Assembly: GCA_946187025.1 (NCBI GenBank)
Contig: CAMHPM010000047.1
Span: forward strand, 1-8,967
DNA: 8,967 nt
Direction: 5' to 3'
Origin: an uncultured Prevotellaceae bacterium
Lineage (GTDB): Bacteria; Bacteroidota; Bacteroidia; Bacteroidales; Bacteroidaceae
Below the pieces are notes generated by a model, which was given only the letters and a program-made list of their open reading frames with translations, was not told the origin of the DNA and searched no databases. This document shows positions 1 to 5,650 of this stretch, piece by piece; the stretch's first letter is position 1, and each line of letters opens with the position of its first letter. The translations under genes were made by a program, and so were the position numbers.

Positions 1-186
1 GTGCTCGGTCGGTTTCGGTAGGTTGAGGATGGCCTCAAGGTTGATGATTTCGGTGCTCGCATCGGCCACTGTAGGGTAGGTCTGTGCCAGAAGTTGCAGG
101 TAGCGCATGTCGTCGCGTATGGCATCTTCACTCAGCTGGTCGGATGGTTGCTGGTTATCGGTTGGGCGGTCTGCACGGATACTCAT
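1..186 (-). CDS. fbp: Class III fructose-1,6-bisphosphatase, N-terminal fragment
   Basis: This gene should encode the gluconeogenic enzyme that hydrolyses fructose 1,6-bisphosphate to fructose 6-phosphate in the cytoplasm. Only the first 62 codons are visible, because the left window edge cuts the gene. After a non-conserved polar N-terminus (MSIRADRPTDNQQPSDQ) comes the recognisable start of the class III (Firmicutes/Bacteroidetes-type) family: YLQLLAQTYPTVADASTEI, then IINLEAILNLPKPTEH, which normally leads straight into the SDLHGEYE-type metallophosphatase motif just outside the window. An in-frame ATG at 210 would add eight residues, but it lies only two bases from the -7 promoter element (212-219) and so upstream of the likely transcription start; ATG 186 is therefore preferred. 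The catalytic residues cannot be seen. The family call rests on remembered similarity of this N-terminal block. Confidence 0.85.
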   Translation of the reverse strand, partial: MSIRADRPTDNQQPSDQLSEDAIRDDMRYLQLLAQTYPTVADASTEIINLEAILNLPKPTEH

Positions 187-211
187 GTCGTTGCTCTTTT
201 GTTTTATCATG

Positions 212-241
212 CAAAGTTACTAAATATTTGATTATCCACAA
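212..241 (-). promoter_or_regulatory. Bacteroidetes-type promoter for fbp
   Basis: On the minus strand there is TTG (241-239), a 19-base spacer, then TAACTTTG (219-212). This matches the primary sigma factor consensus of Bacteroidetes (-33 TTTG, -7 TAnnTTTG). Transcription would start near 205, giving a leader of about 20 bases before ATG 186 and excluding the ATG at 210. Confidence 0.6.
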
Positions 242-286
242 TTGTTATTTGCAATTTATTTGCGCTAACGAACATCATTTTGGCAC

Positions 287-310
287 TTATATGTTACGAA
301 GTACATATAA
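287..310. repeat. Short AT-rich inverted repeat upstream of fbp
   Basis: TTATATGT (287-294) and ACATATAA (303-310) form a perfect 8-bp inverted repeat around 8 bases. It lies about 70 bp upstream of the fbp promoter, so it could be an operator, but palindromes of this size are common in AT-rich DNA. I see nothing else definite between 242 and 380. Confidence 0.25.
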
Positions 311-380
311 ATGTCAACTTGACGACACCTCATCCTGCGGCAGACAGGCATCGCTTTTTTGCATCCTTGCATATAAATTA

Positions 381-758
381 ATTCACACCTGTGTTTAATG
401 AAATTCACACCTGTGTTTAATCAAATGTACATCTCTTTATAAAAAAACTCTTGCACACGTAGAAAAAAACCTCTGCACGCGTAGAAAAAAACCTCAGCAC
501 GCGTAGAGGAAAACCCTTGCGACCGTAGGAGAATTCTTTAATTTGTGGTGCAAATTATTAAATTTGTGACCACAAATTATTAAATTTGCACGACAAATTA
601 TTTAATTTCTGCTACAAATTAAAGAATTCTCCTACACTCGCAGGTAAATTTGTGCTGATGTGCAGGAGAATTCTTATAGGAGTGTGAATGTTTTTTTATA
701 GCTGTGCAGATTCTGGTTGAAAGCTGTGGCAAGGCGTTTTTATAGCTAAACCACAGTT
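381..758. repeat. Degenerate minisatellite with 21-22 bp period
   Basis: This gene-free stretch is built from back-to-back units of 21-22 bp that change sequence type along the array. Two near-identical units beginning ATTCACACCTGTGTTTAAT start at 381 and 403. Three units of the type GCACRCGTAG followed by an A-run start at 447, 469 and 491, with a diverged fourth at 513. Units of the type ATTMTTWAATTT plus a variable 9-10 bp start at 533, 554, 576 and 597. Looser units carrying TTATAG or TTTATAGC start at about 670, 692 and 737. A 7-bp insertion near 534-540 and weak units around 625-669 disturb the phase. There is no repeat/spacer alternation as in CRISPR. It lies downstream of the beta-helix gene and upstream of fbp. 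Read on the minus strand, three T7 tracts (at about 491-485, 469-463 and 447-441) each follow GC-rich bases, so the array could help end the beta-helix transcript. I recognise no named repeat family. Confidence 0.7.
525..635. repeat. Perfect 22-bp inverted repeat inside the minisatellite
   Basis: The left arm 525-546 (core GGAGAATTCTTTAATTTG) and right arm 614-635 are exact reverse complements over 22 bp, separated by 67 bp. The spacer holds nested arms: GTGCAAATT (548-556) with AATTTGCAC (583-591), and AATTTGTG (561-568) with CACAAATT (571-578) around a 2-base loop. RNA from either strand, or supercoiled DNA, could form a long composite hairpin or cruciform. The arms carry GAATTC cores; another copy of AGGAGAATTCTT starts at 664. 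Confidence 0.75.
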
Positions 759-779
759 TGTGAGCACATGCAGCAGTCG

Positions 780-967
780 TTACGACGGGCTGAAGGTAGT
801 GGCCGACGTGCCGCTGGTGATGTTGCTGCCAATCCAAATCATCGGTGTTGACGGGGCGGTGGCCGATGAGCGGAAGCTGCTGGATGTGCCCGATGTAGGT
901 GCGGTCGAACCCGAATAGACGGTGTGGGTGGTGCTGCAGCGCAAGGGCGCGATGTAGAGCGATGGAG
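780..967 (-). other. Displaced C-terminus of the beta-helix protein (+1 frame)
   Basis: In the frame shifted by one base from the upstream gene, this stretch reads SLYIAP, then TVYSGSTAPTSGTSSS, then WIGSNITSGTSATTFSPS and a TAA at 782-780. This Ser/Thr/Gly-rich, beta-strand-like text resembles the rest of the beta-helix protein and the usual C-terminal domain of such proteins. The in-frame reading instead becomes Arg/Pro/His-rich (HRSTSRPCAAAPPTPSIRVR) until TGA at 841-839. Restoring a single base near 965-970 (for example one more C at CTCCATCG) would join the two into a coherent end of about 60 residues. This could be a real mutation, a sequencing or assembly error, or phase variation; no homopolymer or simple repeat marks a slippage site. 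Confidence 0.55.
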
Positions 968-3475
968 CGAGCTGCTCACCGTGCATGGCATGAGGAATGT
1001 GAATACATTTTTGCCACCCACAACCACGCTATAGTATTGGCCTGCAGTGTAGCGCACCGTGCTGCTCCACACCTTGTAGTGGGTACTGCCCGATGCCAGC
1101 GAGGTCGAGCTGCCGCCCTGGCTGCCACCTCCTGCAACTACATATCCGCCCGTAATCTTGACATACGACATGGCGTCGCAGTCGAGGCCCATCTCGGCAC
1201 CGCCCTTCTGGCTGAATGTGATGACCGTTCCGCCAGTGATGGTCACAGCACCTGCGCGGCCGTAGTTGGAATCGATGGCGTCGTTGCCTGTAGAGTAGCA
1301 GATTACGTTGGCTCCGCTGAAGTTGATTTGTCCGGCCGAGTTGATACAGTCGTCATACACGTTCATGAAGAGGTTGCCACCGGTGAAATTCATCGATGTG
1401 GCGCCCGAGTTCTTGCTTTCGATACCTTCGGCTCCGTTGCTGGTGGTGCTCACGTATATGTCTCCGCCATACTGGTAGTAGCTGCCCACACATTTGATGG
1501 CCTTGGCACTGCTGCCGCTGGACGACTCGTTGCCCCATCCGCCGCCACCCCACGGGTTGCCGCCTCCGCCGGTGGTGCTGCTGCCGAGTGCCGAGCCCGT
1601 GGTGCTGACCGTGAGTGTCGGTCCTGTGGCCGAGGTCTCGTCGCCTATGTAGATGTTGTTGTCGGCCTTGATGCCTTTACCCCCGCTACCGCTCATGCCT
1701 ATGCTCACCGTGCCAGCCTTGATATACACGTTGCGGTCGGCCGTAAGGCCCTTGGCCGTGTAGCTTGTGGTGCCGTCGGTCTGTCCAGCTGCGCTGTTGG
1801 TGATGTCGAGCTCGCCGCCTGTGATGTTGATATCATAGTCGGTGCTGACCGACTTGCCTGCGGTGCCGCTTTGCTTTATCGTTATCTTGCCGCCACTGAT
1901 GTTGACTGACTGGTCGCCCTTGATGCCATGCGAACTCGAGAGGTCGCCCTCAGTGGTTGTGGTGCTTCCACCGGCATAGGTGCTCGTCACATTGTTTATA
2001 CTATACGTGCGTGTGGTGCCACTGGTGGTGTAGCTGTTGGTGATGCTGTAATAGACATCGCTGCCGCTCGACGGACCTGTGAACGATGCAGAGCGTATGG
2101 TGTAGGTGGTCGAACCGCCGCCACGCGATGTGTAGTTGTCGCTCATGAAGTAATATGTGTCGGTAGTGGCTGCACCGAAGTCGTAGTAGTAGAATGTGGT
2201 GGTAGTGTATCCGCTTGTTATGCTCACACTGTTGGTCAGGGTGCTGACCAATGTGCCGTCGCTCTTATACAAATAGACTGTTGACCATGCCGATCGGCCG
2301 CCTCCTCCGCCGCCCCACATGCCTCCGCCGCCGGTGGAGCCAGGGATGGATACATATACTTTGTAGCTCTTTGTCTCGTCGGTCGAACTGCTGTCGTCCG
2401 TCTCGTCGGTCTCTTCATACAGGCCGCCTGTCTGTGTGATGTTGATATTTGCACCGCTTATATCGACATCGGTCTTCGACTTTATGCCCTTGCTGCCATT
2501 GCCCGAGCAGTTGAGGGTGATGGTGCCGTCGGTGATGGTGAGCAACGAATCGCTCTTGATGGCAGCCGCGTCGTCGGATGTGGTGGTGATGTTGATGCTA
2601 CCGCCGTTGATGATGAGTTGGCCGTTCAGCTCGTCGGTGGTGTCGTCGGTCACTTCGGCTTGGATGCCGTCACCTTTCACTCCCTTGATGGTGAGCGTAC
2701 CGCCATTCATCTTGAAGTATTGTCCGGCATGTATGCCATCGTTGGCAGCCGATGTGATGTTGATGGTTCCGGCCGTACGCTTTACGAGCAGATATTCTTT
2801 TGTCGAGATGCCGTGCTTGATGTTGCCGGTGAGATTGAGTGTTCCTGCCCCCGACACTTCGAGATGTCCCTTGCAGTAGATGGCTCCCTTCTGTCCGTTG
2901 TCGGTGGTTGCGTCGGCAAGGGTGTTGGTGGTACCGTCGGCCAATTCAAGTGCAACACGCTTGCCGCACTTTATGTTGAGAGCCTCTTCGAGTGTGGATT
3001 GCAGGTTGAGGCCGTTGAGGCGTATAGTGCTCTTATAGCTTGACACCAGAGTGAAACTGCCGGCACTGCTCTCGCCGTCGAGCACATAGATATATTCTGT
3101 GCCGGTTCCTGCATTGGTGGCTACCACATCGCCACCCTCGACATCGAATGCGACATCGCTGGCCGACGAACGGATGGTGGGTGCATCGCTGCCGTTCCAT
3201 GTGATGTAAACGATGCTGTCGTTGTCCGACGGACTGACTTCTGGCTCGGTATATTTGAACGAAATGTGGTCGATCTTGTCGAAGGCATAGCTCTCGCCGT
3301 TTGAGAAGATGATGGAATCGAGGCCCTCACTGAATGTAAGTGTCTCGGTTGCAGGGTCAACTACCTCTTCGGCAGTGGTGCCGTCGGTGAATGTGATGAC
3401 GATGATGTTGTCGGCAAACGCAAAAAGCCCGAATGCGACAACCAGTATGGTAAGGAATATGTTGCGTAGTTTCAT
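839..3475 (-). CDS. Secreted Cthe_2159-type beta-helix carbohydrate-binding protein, 3' end frameshifted
   Basis: The visible reading frame is 878 aa. Residues 1-21 (MKLRNIFLTILVVAFGLFAFA) are a signal peptide, so the protein is exported. Residues 24-75 contain VITFTDGT and IDHISFKY, a motif pair common at the N-terminus of Bacteroidales surface proteins. From about 88 to 350 and again 515 to 780, short rungs repeat the pattern of strand, then GG/GA, then strand (LTIKGVKGDGIQAE, INGGSINIT, GSKGIKSKTDVDISG, ITGGTVITFS), typical of PF14262 (Cthe_2159), right-handed parallel beta-helices known to bind acidic or cellulosic polysaccharide. Two Gly/Trp-rich segments (about 378-397 and 635-649) and a Ser/Thr/Tyr-rich insertion (about 368-510) interrupt the helix. 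After residue ~836 the frame appears wrong; the true end is probably TAA at 782-780. It follows the 157-aa gene by 5 bp, so the two form an operon. Whether it binds glycan or ions here is inference; no catalytic residues are recognised. Confidence 0.8.
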   Translation of the reverse strand: MKLRNIFLTILVVAFGLFAFADNIIVITFTDGTTAEEVVDPATETLTFSEGLDSIIFSNGESYAFDKIDHISFKYTEPEVSPSDNDSIVYITWNGSDAPTIRSSASDVAFDVEGGDVVATNAGTGTEYIYVLDGESSAGSFTLVSSYKSTIRLNGLNLQSTLEEALNIKCGKRVALELADGTTNTLADATTDNGQKGAIYCKGHLEVSGAGTLNLTGNIKHGISTKEYLLVKRTAGTINITSAANDGIHAGQYFKMNGGTLTIKGVKGDGIQAEVTDDTTDELNGQLIINGGSINITTTSDDAAAIKSDSLLTITDGTITLNCSGNGSKGIKSKTDVDISGANINITQTGGLYEETDETDDSSSTDETKSYKVYVSIPGSTGGGGMWGGGGGGRSAWSTVYLYKSDGTLVSTLTNSVSITSGYTTTTFYYYDFGAATTDTYYFMSDNYTSRGGGSTTYTIRSASFTGPSSGSDVYYSITNSYTTSGTTRTYSINNVTSTYAGGSTTTTEGDLSSSHGIKGDQSVNISGGKITIKQSGTAGKSVSTDYDINITGGELDITNSAAGQTDGTTSYTAKGLTADRNVYIKAGTVSIGMSGSGGKGIKADNNIYIGDETSATGPTLTVSTTGSALGSSTTGGGGNPWGGGGWGNESSSGSSAKAIKCVGSYYQYGGDIYVSTTSNGAEGIESKNSGATSMNFTGGNLFMNVYDDCINSAGQINFSGANVICYSTGNDAIDSNYGRAGAVTITGGTVITFSQKGGAEMGLDCDAMSYVKITGGYVVAGGGSQGGSSTSLASGSTHYKVWSSTVRYTAGQYYSVVVGGKNVFTFLMPCTVSSSLHRSTSRPCAAAPPTPSIRVRPHLHRAHPAASAHRPPPRQHR

Positions 3476-3480
3476 GGTGC

Positions 3481-3954
3481 TTATCGTTTATTCAGCTTGA
3501 TGCTGTGTCCGTTGATATTGACAATATATACTCCGTCGGGAAGTGCAGAGAGCGAGAGGGTGGTGGTGCCTTTGTCCAGTTTCACGCTGTTCAGCTGTCG
3601 GCCGGCTGTGTCATAGACCGAAGCCCTACCTCCATCGGCTGTGATGAAAAGCATGTCTTTGCTCACGGCTACTGTAGGTGCTGCGGCAATGTCGGCTATG
3701 GTTGTCTCGTCTGCCTTTTCGCTTTTCAAGGTGATTTGCTTGATGTCGGCAATAGGTGTTTTTGTGTTTGAACCGTCGGTGAAATTGACGACAAGGTTGC
3801 CGGTCTTGAAGTCACCATCGAAAGTGATGCTCTTCACCGATGCTACTTTCACAGTAGTGTCGGATTCGGCGCTGATGATGATGTCGGCCTTCATGCCCGA
3901 GGTGCCGAGAATCATCATTGCGAGAGTGATGAATGAAGTTGTAAGTTGTCTCAT
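3481..3954 (-). CDS. Small secreted protein with type IX-like C-terminal sorting domain
   Basis: This 157-aa protein begins with a signal peptide (MRQLTTSFITLAMMILGTSG, cleavage near MKA-D). Residues 36-77 hold two copies of a motif seen in many Bacteroidales surface proteins, VKSITFDGDF and then VVNFTDGS with IADIKQITL. Residues 110-157 resemble the type A sorting domain of type IX secretion cargo: ASVYDTAGRQL, then LSLSALPDGVYIVNINGH, ending in the basic KLNKR. Little lies between the two parts, so this is essentially a signal peptide, a small beta domain and a sorting-like tail; no catalytic domain is present. It is the first gene of the operon with the beta-helix protein, which carries a similar N-terminal FTDG/ITF motif, suggesting a shared surface role. 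Many gut Bacteroidales carry such tails, and some appear to lack a full type IX system, so surface anchoring is inferred. The start ATG 3954 lies about 30 bases after a good promoter. Confidence 0.75.
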   Translation of the reverse strand: MRQLTTSFITLAMMILGTSGMKADIIISAESDTTVKVASVKSITFDGDFKTGNLVVNFTDGSNTKTPIADIKQITLKSEKADETTIADIAAAPTVAVSKDMLFITADGGRASVYDTAGRQLNSVKLDKGTTTLSLSALPDGVYIVNINGHSIKLNKR

Positions 3955-3988
3955 AATAATATGTTTTGTTAGATTGTTAACTGTGCTG

Positions 3989-4023
3989 CAAAGTTACGAC
4001 AATAATCTGACATATAAACAAAA
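3989..4023 (-). promoter_or_regulatory. Bacteroidetes-type promoter for the surface-protein operon
   Basis: On the minus strand TTTTG (4023-4019) is followed after 22 bases by TAACTTTG (3996-3989), the same -7 octamer as at fbp. The leader to ATG 3954 would be about 30 bases. The spacing is slightly long. The -33 element sits in the T-rich tail of the terminator of the upstream gene. Confidence 0.55.
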
Positions 4024-4057
4024 TCACTGGCAAATTGCAATGAATCTGCCAGTGATT
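4011..4057 (-). terminator. Intrinsic terminator of the DUF362 gene
   Basis: On the minus strand an 11-bp perfect stem (AATCACTGGCA at 4057-4047, TGCCAGTGATT at 4032-4022) with a 14-base loop is followed at once by TTGTTTATAT. It lies 64 bp after the stop of the DUF362 gene, the expected place and orientation. Confidence 0.7.
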
Positions 4058-4120
4058 AAACATCTTTTAACGCAATTTTGCTGCGTAGTATGACATTTTT
4101 CTATAGTAAAGGACTATGTT

Positions 4121-5251
4121 TTATTTCACTTTGATGAGCTCATATTCGCGATGTCCGATACCTATTTCCTCGGCATATCGCAGGCCTGCCTGCCAGTTGG
4201 TGTCGGGATGAAGGCGGTGGAACTTGTCGGCATCGCTATGTTCGTGATGGTGATGCTCGTGGTCGCAGTCTTTGTCGGTCAGCATGTTGTTTTGCAGAGC
4301 GGGAGCTGCATTCACGAGGTCGGCACACGCTTGGTCGAGAGCCACGGGGTCGAAGCTTGCAGCCATACCGATGTCGGGCACAATGGCAGCATCGTTGTGT
4401 GCCCAGCAGTCGCATTCAGGACTTACATTCATGATGAATGCAATGTGGAAGTTTGGCTTGTCTTTCAGCACAGCCTTGGCATATTCGGCAATCTTATAGT
4501 TGAGTATTTCGCTGCTTTCGGTGCTTCCCATCACCACTGCTTCCTGCTTGCAGAGGGCTATACATTGTCCGCAACCCACACAGTTGTCGTAGTTGATAGT
4601 GGCTTTGCGGTCGGTCACATGGATTGCATCGTGTGCACAGTTTCTTTCACAAGCCTTGCATCCGATGCAACGGTCGGTATCCACACGTGGCTGTGCCGTC
4701 GAGTGCATCTCTTGCTTACCTGCCACACTGCCGCATCCCATGCCGAGATTCTTCAGGGCTCCGCCAAATCCGGCCATCTCATGACCCTTGAAGTGTGATA
4801 TGCTAATCACGATGTCGGCCTCGGCTATAGCTGCACCGATCTTCGGCTCAGGGCAGTAGGTGCCTCCTATGTCGATTATACGTTCGTCTTTACCACGAAG
4901 TCCGTCGGCTATCAGCACGTCGCATCCTGCGCTTATAGGGTTGAATCCATTAACCATTGCTGTGTGTATGTGGTCAACGGCATTGCTGCGACTGCCGCTG
5001 TAGAGGGTGTTGCAGTCGGTAAGGAACGGTTTGCCACCCATCTCTCTTATGATTCTGACAATCACTGCAGCGAAGTTGGGGCGTATGTAAGCCACATTGC
5101 CCATTTCGCCAAAGTGGATTTTGAGTGCCACGAATTTGTCTTTTACGTCGATGTTTTCGATACCTGCGCGACGAACCATGCGTTCCAGTTTCTGCAGTAA
5201 GTTGGAGTTTTCGGCTGCACGCAGGTCGGTGAAGAATACTTTTGATGCCAT
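4121..5251 (-). CDS. DUF362 domain protein with two 4Fe-4S clusters
   Basis: This 376-aa protein has no signal peptide and should be cytoplasmic. Residues 1-180 are a DUF362 domain, with KIHFGEMGNVAYIRP (44-58), a segment around GGKPFLTDCNTLYSGSR (72-88), and SHFKGHEMAGFGGALKNLGM (152-171). Residues 191-236 form a bacterial two-cluster ferredoxin domain: C195-x2-C198-x2-C201-x3-C205 and C224-x2-C227-x2-C230-x3-C234. Further on are C280 and C282 (SPECDCWAHND), then a His-rich run at 331-338 (HEHHHHEH) flanked by Asp. The combination suggests an iron-sulfur electron-transfer or assembly function; the substrate is not known for this family. Full length looks normal, with both clusters intact. 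The gene appears monocistronic: it has its own terminator (4011-4057) and a long leader carrying a 22-bp tandem array. TAGGATT just before ATG offers only a weak ribosome site. Confidence 0.85.
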   Translation of the reverse strand: MASKVFFTDLRAAENSNLLQKLERMVRRAGIENIDVKDKFVALKIHFGEMGNVAYIRPNFAAVIVRIIREMGGKPFLTDCNTLYSGSRSNAVDHIHTAMVNGFNPISAGCDVLIADGLRGKDERIIDIGGTYCPEPKIGAAIAEADIVISISHFKGHEMAGFGGALKNLGMGCGSVAGKQEMHSTAQPRVDTDRCIGCKACERNCAHDAIHVTDRKATINYDNCVGCGQCIALCKQEAVVMGSTESSEILNYKIAEYAKAVLKDKPNFHIAFIMNVSPECDCWAHNDAAIVPDIGMAASFDPVALDQACADLVNAAPALQNNMLTDKDCDHEHHHHEHSDADKFHRLHPDTNWQAGLRYAEEIGIGHREYELIKVK

Positions 5252-5269
5252 AATCCTAATTATATCTAT

Positions 5270-5422
5270 ACTTTGTTTTGTTGTAATCAGTGCTTTGTTT
5301 TGTTATAATCAGAGCTTTGTTTTGTTGTAATCAGTGCTTTGTTTTGTTGTAATCAGTGCCTTGTTTTGTTAGATTAGTGCATTGGCTTTTATCTGCCTTT
5401 GCTTTGTTTTGTGTTTTTGTCT
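5270..5422. repeat. 22-bp tandem array in the leader of the DUF362 gene
   Basis: Four units of exactly 22 bp (starts 5270, 5292, 5314, 5336) share CTTTGTTTTGTTGTAATCAG; 5314 and 5336 are identical, and the others differ at one to three positions. A fifth, diverged unit starts at 5358 (CCTTGTTTTGTTAGATTAG). The motif GCTTTGTTTTGTG reappears in phase at 5401, after one strongly decayed unit. The array ends 18 bp upstream of the ATG at 5251, between the presumed promoter (5439-5467) and the gene, so it should be transcribed into the mRNA leader, where it reads as A/C-rich RNA (ACAACAAAACAAAG) with little scope for pairing. It has no sequence resemblance to the array at 381-758 but the same period. 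Confidence 0.85.
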
Positions 5423-5438
5423 TTGCAGATTTGACTTG

Positions 5439-5467
5439 CAAAAGTAGTGAAAAAATGCCAAATGACA
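5439..5467 (-). promoter_or_regulatory. Likely promoter for the DUF362 gene
   Basis: On the minus strand TTG (5467-5465), an 18-base spacer, and TACTTTTG (5446-5439) fit the Bacteroidetes consensus TTTG/TAnnTTTG. Transcription would start near 5432, giving a leader of about 180 bases that contains the whole 22-bp array. No other match to the consensus is seen closer to the gene. Confidence 0.45.
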
Positions 5468-5519
5468 AGTGTGCGGGCAAAAAAAACAGTTGCATAACAC
5501 AAATTATTTGCAATTATCA

Positions 5520-5550
5520 TTGGTCAGTTATCAATTATTTACTACCTTTG
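5520..5550 (+). promoter_or_regulatory. Promoter of tRNA-Pro
   Basis: TTG (5520-5522), a 20-base spacer and TACCTTTG (5543-5550) form a near-ideal Bacteroidetes promoter. Transcription would begin close to 5557, some 17 bases before the mature tRNA. It is divergent from the DUF362 promoter, with the two sharing a region of about 80 bp. Confidence 0.7.
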
Positions 5551-5573
5551 CAGCCGAAATCAAAAAAATGTAT

Positions 5574-5646
5574 CGGGATTTAGCGCAGTTGGTAGCGCAC
5601 TACGTTCGGGACGTAGGGGTCGTGTGTTCGAGTCACATAATCCCGA
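5574..5646 (+). tRNA. tRNA-Pro (anticodon CGG)
   Basis: All four arms fold. The acceptor stem CGGGATT/AATCCCG has seven perfect pairs and begins with the C1-G72 pair typical of bacterial proline tRNAs. The D arm is GCGC-AGTTGGTA-GCGC. The anticodon stem CTACG/CGTAG holds loop TTCGGGA, with CGG at 5607-5609 and G37, as in proline tRNAs. The T arm is GTGTG-TTCGAGT-CACAT with one G-U pair. The length is 73 nt including the discriminator A; the following bases are CAC, so the CCA end is not encoded. It decodes CCG. Confidence 0.95.
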
Positions 5647-5650
5647 CACA

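Noticed and set aside
187..210. Eight-residue N-terminal extension of fbp from ATG 210
   Set aside because: The ATG is two bases from the -7 element and upstream of the expected transcription start, and the extra residues are not part of the conserved family.
84..398. 104-aa plus-strand reading frame
   Set aside because: It starts antisense within fbp and continues through its promoter and AT-rich spacer; Cys/His-rich composition and no recognisable family.
723..756. Terminator formed by CTGTGG (723-728) and CCACAG (751-756)
   Set aside because: The stem is only six pairs with a 22-base loop and no T-run follows on either strand.
381..758. CRISPR array
   Set aside because: Units are contiguous and 21-22 bp long, with no fixed repeat separated by unique spacers and no cas genes nearby.
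619..837. Minus-strand frame of 72 codons (start TTG), extendable upstream as RLFGFDRTYIGHIQQ
   Set aside because: It looks protein-like by chance, but overlaps the better C-terminal frame of the beta-helix gene, then runs into the repeat array, and has no recognisable domain.
899..1909. 336-aa plus-strand reading frame
   Set aside because: It lies antisense to the well-supported beta-helix gene; its Ala/Arg/Val/Cys-rich composition reflects the complement of Gly/Ser/Thr codons.
5331..5513. 60-aa minus-strand frame between the tRNA and the DUF362 gene
   Set aside because: It overlaps the presumed promoter and the 22-bp repeats, and its C-terminal half is low-complexity Lys/Thr/Asn.
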